From positions 1 to 10,363 of the forward strand of contig JANWZG010000105.1 in NCBI GenBank assembly GCA_025054735.1: DNA of 10,363 nt, in the 5' to 3' direction. The notes under the pieces were generated by a model. The model had not been told where the DNA came from. It searched no databases and saw nothing but the letters and a program-made list of their open reading frames with translations. This DNA comes from Cyanobacteriota bacterium (lineage in GTDB: Bacteria > Cyanobacteriota > Cyanobacteriia > SKYG9). A program made the translations under genes and the position numbers. Shown here piece after piece: positions 7,285 to 10,363 of the stretch (positions within the stretch are counted from its first letter, which is position 1; each line of letters opens with the position of its first letter).

Positions 7285-10200
7285 TTATGGCCCTGAGCGA
7301 GTTGGAGATGAACAGGACGATGATAATGGCCACGATTGTAGAGAACCATAGCCTACTAAGATAACTTTGCCGTCAGGCAATCTCACCCACTGATGAGCTG
7401 GGGACAACTCAGGTGGGGACGATGACTGAGGCGATCGTCTGCTGTCTACAGATACTTCCGGCGTTGAAAATAATGCTGGCGACGGGTGACTTGAGCTAAC
7501 CTCCGGGTCTTGACCCTCTTGAACAGTAGTATTGGCCTGATCATCTCCCCAGTCAATCAACGTTGGCAGAAGATTCACAATCTCAGAAGGATTGGGCAAC
7601 AAACCACCGCGCCCAGGGATTGTAAATTTGTTACCACCCTCAGCAGGGCACCCCACCACAATCTGATTGGACGTATCTAAAACATCATCAGGTAGCTGTA
7701 TCAAGCCTTTACTAGGATCATCTCCTAATGTAGTTACGATCGTCTGTCCTTGAACCTGAAGGGAAGCACGAGTTGTAATGTCACTAATTGCACTGGAGTC
7801 AGTACGAGGTGTAAACCCAAACACGCCTCGGCTAGCAATTTGAATCGTGCCTCCTGTGCCTCCCACTGTAGTGGCAATAATGTCACTATTTTCGCTAGGA
7901 AATCCGATAATGTAGCCGCCGCTAAAGCGAAGGTTGCTGCCACTACCCGCAGTGGGACTGGTAGCAGAAATCAGGCCGGCATCCCGAAGAAATAGTAAAT
8001 CTTGCAGTTGAATGGCAATATTGCCACCTTGGCCACTAGCAGTTTCAGTCACAATGGCAGCCCGATTTTGGAGAGTAATGCCGTTTCCTTGTAGACTGAT
8101 GTTGCCACCGCTGCCACTGCCATTACTGATAGCTGCGATCGTGCCCTCATTCCTCAACAGCACCACATCGGGGTGAATTGTAATGTTGCCAGCATTACCG
8201 GTAGCTGTAGGGGTTGTCGTGGCAAAAATACCCGTGTTGGGGTCTGCGATTGTTAGGCGACTACGACTTGCAATCTCAATGTCTCCTGAATTACCAGCAC
8301 CAGAAGCCGTGACACGCAACTGTCCACCTTGAGTTAGAGTCAATACGTTGGTAGTAATCTGAAGGTTACCGCCATTACCCGCTGAAGCTGTGGTGCTGCT
8401 CACTACAGCATTACTTGCCAATTCTACTGTGGGTGCAGTTAGCCGAATTGTGCCTCCAGTGCCCCTTGAATTATTGCCGGCAGTTACGCTGGTGATGAAA
8501 GTTTGTGGCAAGTCAGATTCACTGCCTGCCAAACGAATTGGCTCACTAGTAGATATGTCTATCGCTCCCCCTTGCCCATTAGTAGTAATGTTTGTAGCTA
8601 GTTGACTACCCTGGTTGAGTTGTAGCGAGCGTCCTCGCACAATCACATTTCCACCCTGACTCTCGGCAGTGCCACTGCCATTACCTAGCTCTGTGCTAGT
8701 CAGGACTTGACCACCAGTTAATACAATGTCGCCATCTGTTGTGATTGCAAGCTGGCCACCTTGCCGACTACCGCGATTGACCGAACGAATAGCAGCGTTA
8801 TTCACGGTAAGTGCATTGGTTTGCAGCCTCACATTACTGCCGGTGCCAAATTCTGACTCCACTAAACTTTGTATGGCACTACCCCCAGCCAGAGCGATCG
8901 TGCCTACTCGAATTTGCACCTCCCCTCCCGTAGCATTACCACTGACGCGAGAAAGCACCTGAGCGCCACCATCTAGGCTGAGAGATGGGGTGACAAGCTG
9001 CACAGGTAAACTATTGCCAGTGGCACCAATGCCCACGATGGCTCGAATTTGAGCTTGACTCGTTAGGGTTGTGCTATTAGTCACAGCAAGGGATAGGGTG
9101 CCGGTATTGCCGCTGCCAGCTGTCAAGGTTTGCAGCGCACCACCTTCTGCTAGTTGCAGTCTCTGGGCCTGGGCTGTGAGGGTGCCACCGTTGCCTTGGC
9201 CTATCGTTTCAGCACTCACGAGCGATCGACTAACCGTTAGGTTTGGGGTCGTGAACTGGATGTTGCCACCTTGCCCTGTGGCAGTAGAAGTACTGACCTG
9301 ACTACGAATCTGGCTATTGTTGGCAATGTTGATGCGATCGCTGCCGCTTAGGGTAATAGTACCTGCATGACCACTACCTGCAGTGGACGTGACAATTTGA
9401 GATGCATCCATTGCAATCACTGGGGCTGCAATCTTGACCAAGCCACTAGCTCCATCGGAGGATGTAGCAGAGGCGATCGTGCCTCCTGATTGCAAGGTCA
9501 CCTGATTTTGGGCCGCCAAGGTAATGTTGCCTGCATTGCCTGCACCTGTTGTACTGATGCCCACACTGGCATTGTTGGCAACGGTAATTAAATCACCCAT
9601 GAGGGTAATGTTGCCGCCATTACCATTGGCAGTTGTGGTGCTCTGTACAACAGTAGTAGGGTCAGAAATCGTAATCCTGCCCGTTGGATTTGCCGCCATT
9701 CCCAGGGTGATATCACCAGCTTGCCCTATTCCCCATGCGCTAGTTTGCAGCTTTCCCCCAGCGGTGATATTGACCGTCGGCGCAGACAGGCTAATGTTAC
9801 CACCTGCTGCTGCCCCGGTTGTGCTAGTTTCCACCATAGCACTGTCAGAAATTTGGATGGCGTTACTAGCTAGGGTAACGGCTCCACCTTGTCTAGTATC
9901 TGATTGAGTATCACTAAAAATGCCACTATTGGCACCTGAGATCAGCAATTGATCAGTGGCAGTCACTGCAATCGCTGTTGGATTATTGATTCCCAAGTCA
10001 GCGATGCGCAATTGTCCGCCATTTAGCAGGCTCACCGTCCGAGCGGTCACTTGCATGGCGACAGGATCTTGTCTGATACTTGGTCGAGCAGTACTGAAAA
10101 TGCCACTGTTGGCACCTGAAATCACTAATTGATCACTAGCATTCACCACGATCGCTGTCGGATTATTGGCTCTTGAGTCAGCGAAGCGTAGTTGTCCGCC

Positions 10201-10363
10201 ATTTAGCAAGCTCACTCTTTGGGCAGTCACTTGTATGGTAGAGTTTACCGATATATTAGGATTTACCGATGTGCTGGGATTTACCGATAGGTTGGGATCT
10301 ACCAACGTGTTAGCCACAGGAGCGATCGCTGCCGTGATCACGGCATCATCAATCAGCACGTTA
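7285..10363 (-). CDS. Filamentous-haemagglutinin-like two-partner-secretion exoprotein, C-terminal part (cut by right window edge)
   Basis: The reading frame is open to the right edge (1025 codons visible), so the signal peptide and the N-terminal secretion (TPS) domain lie outside. The visible part has short beta strands broken by about 23 Gly-rich turns of the type GNGGNITL or GAGNAGNITL, as expected for a right-handed beta-helix. Near its C-terminus it carries a block typical of cyanobacterial members: GLIQLPDDVLDTSNQIVVGC, then NKFTIPGRGGLLPNPSE. It ends with WVRLPDGKVILVGY and a roughly 20-residue Ser/Pro tail that overlaps no other called gene. Such proteins cross the outer membrane through an FhaC/ShlB-type partner, not encoded in this window, and act as adhesins or other surface proteins. 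Low-complexity composition favours repeat turnover: a hexapeptide array and a 60-residue duplication are visible at the right end. It is the first visible gene of the cluster. Family is secure; ligand unknown. Confidence 0.92.
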   Translation of the reverse strand, partial: NVLIDDAVITAAIAPVANTLVDPNLSVNPSTSVNPNISVNSTIQVTAQRVSLLNGGQLRFADSRANNPTAIVVNASDQLVISGANSGIFSTARPSIRQDPVAMQVTARTVSLLNGGQLRIADLGINNPTAIAVTATDQLLISGANSGIFSDTQSDTRQGGAVTLASNAIQISDSAMVETSTTGAAAGGNISLSAPTVNITAGGKLQTSAWGIGQAGDITLGMAANPTGRITISDPTTVVQSTTTANGNGGNITLMGDLITVANNASVGISTTGAGNAGNITLAAQNQVTLQSGGTIASATSSDGASGLVKIAAPVIAMDASQIVTSTAGSGHAGTITLSGSDRINIANNSQIRSQVSTSTATGQGGNIQFTTPNLTVSRSLVSAETIGQGNGGTLTAQAQRLQLAEGGALQTLTAGSGNTGTLSLAVTNSTTLTSQAQIRAIVGIGATGNSLPVQLVTPSLSLDGGAQVLSRVSGNATGGEVQIRVGTIALAGGSAIQSLVESEFGTGSNVRLQTNALTVNNAAIRSVNRGSRQGGQLAITTDGDIVLTGGQVLTSTELGNGSGTAESQGGNVIVRGRSLQLNQGSQLATNITTNGQGGAIDISTSEPIRLAGSESDLPQTFITSVTAGNNSRGTGGTIRLTAPTVELASNAVVSSTTASAGNGGNLQITTNVLTLTQGGQLRVTASGAGNSGDIEIASRSRLTIADPNTGIFATTTPTATGNAGNITIHPDVVLLRNEGTIAAISNGSGSGGNISLQGNGITLQNRAAIVTETASGQGGNIAIQLQDLLFLRDAGLISATSPTAGSGSNLRFSGGYIIGFPSENSDIIATTVGGTGGTIQIASRGVFGFTPRTDSSAISDITTRASLQVQGQTIVTTLGDDPSKGLIQLPDDVLDTSNQIVVGCPAEGGNKFTIPGRGGLLPNPSEIVNLLPTLIDWGDDQANTTVQEGQDPEVSSSHPSPALFSTPEVSVDSRRSPQSSSPPELSPAHQWVRLPDGKVILVGYGSLQSWPLSSSCSSPTRSGP
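7835..9830 (-). repeat. Degenerate Gly-rich beta-helix coil repeats
   Basis: About 23 turns containing G-[NQS]-[GA]-G-x-[ILV] recur at irregular spacing, mostly 30-50 residues. Examples are GQGGNIAIQL, GSGSGGNISLQG and GNAGNITIHP. In DNA they appear on the plus strand as repeated versions of AATGTTGCCACC followed by TTGCC. They are protein-level structural repeats rather than recent exact duplications. Confidence 0.8.
9888..10247 (-). repeat. Tandem duplication of a 180-bp (60-residue) unit in the exoprotein
   Basis: Unit 9888-10067 is repeated at 10068-10247 with exact 180-bp register: CTTGTCT, AAAATGCCACT, GATTATTG and TGTCCGCCATTTAGCA all recur 180 bp apart. Similarity fades in the last ten or so bases. 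The encoded units share VSLLNGGQLR, NNPTAI and ISGANSGIFS; a hand alignment gives 39 of 60 identical residues. A diverged relative (TIADPNTGIFATT) lies near 8220-8260. Confidence 0.88.
10243..10314 (-). repeat. In-frame 18-bp tandem array, 4 units, in the exoprotein
   Basis: Four adjacent 18-bp units start at 10243, 10261, 10279 and 10297. The plus-strand consensus begins ATTTACCGAT; the middle two are most alike and the outermost (10297-10314) most diverged. The coding strand gives ANTLVD, PNLSVN, PSTSVN and PNISVN, i.e. a PNxSVN hexapeptide array, followed by a related STIQVT. Confidence 0.82.

Larger units (their letters stand above)
748..10329. repeat. Dispersed HIP1 octamers GCGATCGC (seven copies)
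   Basis: Exact copies lie at 748-755, 1131-1138, 2814-2821, 4365-4372, 5782-5789, 9334-9341 and 10322-10329, all inside genes. Equal base use would predict well under one copy in this length. HIP1 abundance is a known feature of many cyanobacterial genomes, and many near-copies containing CGATCG are also present. Confidence 0.85.

Noticed and set aside
7281..7349. In-frame upstream ATG at 7349 for the CHAT-TPR gene, adding 23 residues
   Set aside because: It would overlap the exoprotein gene by 65 bp and place a hydrophilic His-rich stretch before a well-formed signal sequence that begins at 7280.
9524..9907. 127-codon plus-strand open frame rich in Val, Leu, Ala and Pro
   Set aside because: It is antisense to Gly/Thr/Asn-rich beta-helix repeats, whose complement gives hydrophobic codons. 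Similar frames recur opposite the same repeats (8390, 8726, 9071).
9888..10314. CRISPR-like appearance of regularly spaced repeats
   Set aside because: Units abut without unique spacers, stay in frame and encode conserved peptide motifs, so they are protein repeats.

Overview
The window reads as cyanobacterial chromosome. The octamer GCGATCGC (the HIP1 palindrome, over-represented in many cyanobacteria) occurs seven times in about 10.4 kb. The gene families are also typical of cyanobacteria: a two-partner-secretion exoprotein with the cyanobacterial C-terminal motif, a CHAT-TPR protein, a DUF928 protein and a CHASE2 hybrid kinase. The genus cannot be fixed from the sequence. No tRNA, rRNA, CRISPR array or insertion sequence was seen.

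All five genes are on the minus strand, so transcription runs from high to low coordinates. In that order they are: (1) 10363-7285, a filamentous-haemagglutinin-like exoprotein cut by the right window edge; (2) 7280-4530, an exported or membrane-anchored TPR protein ending in a CHAT caspase-like protease domain with an intact His/Cys pair; (3) 4465-3626, a DUF928 protein with a signal peptide; (4) 3572-675, a membrane hybrid histidine kinase (CHASE2, three membrane segments, HisKA, HATPase, REC); (5) 521 to the left edge, a response-regulator/histidine-kinase fusion cut by the left edge. The gaps are 4, 64, 53 and 153 bp. The first four genes probably form one transcription unit. The fifth may have its own promoter in the 153-bp gap, which also holds an inverted repeat.

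Three products (exoprotein, CHAT-TPR, DUF928) appear to leave the cytoplasm, and a fourth (the CHASE2 kinase) has a large extracytoplasmic sensor. A reasonable inference is a cell-envelope module: a secreted beta-helical surface protein, a periplasmic or membrane caspase-like protease, an accessory DUF928 protein, and two phosphorelay proteins that could read out the envelope state. The individual families are known and their clustering recurs in cyanobacteria, but to my knowledge the joint function is not established.

Structure beyond the genes includes an 18-bp x 4 in-frame array and a 180-bp tandem duplication in the exoprotein, an 18-bp x 3 in-frame array in the DUF928 gene, and an H-box in the fifth gene lacking the usual Thr/Asn four residues after the phospho-His.
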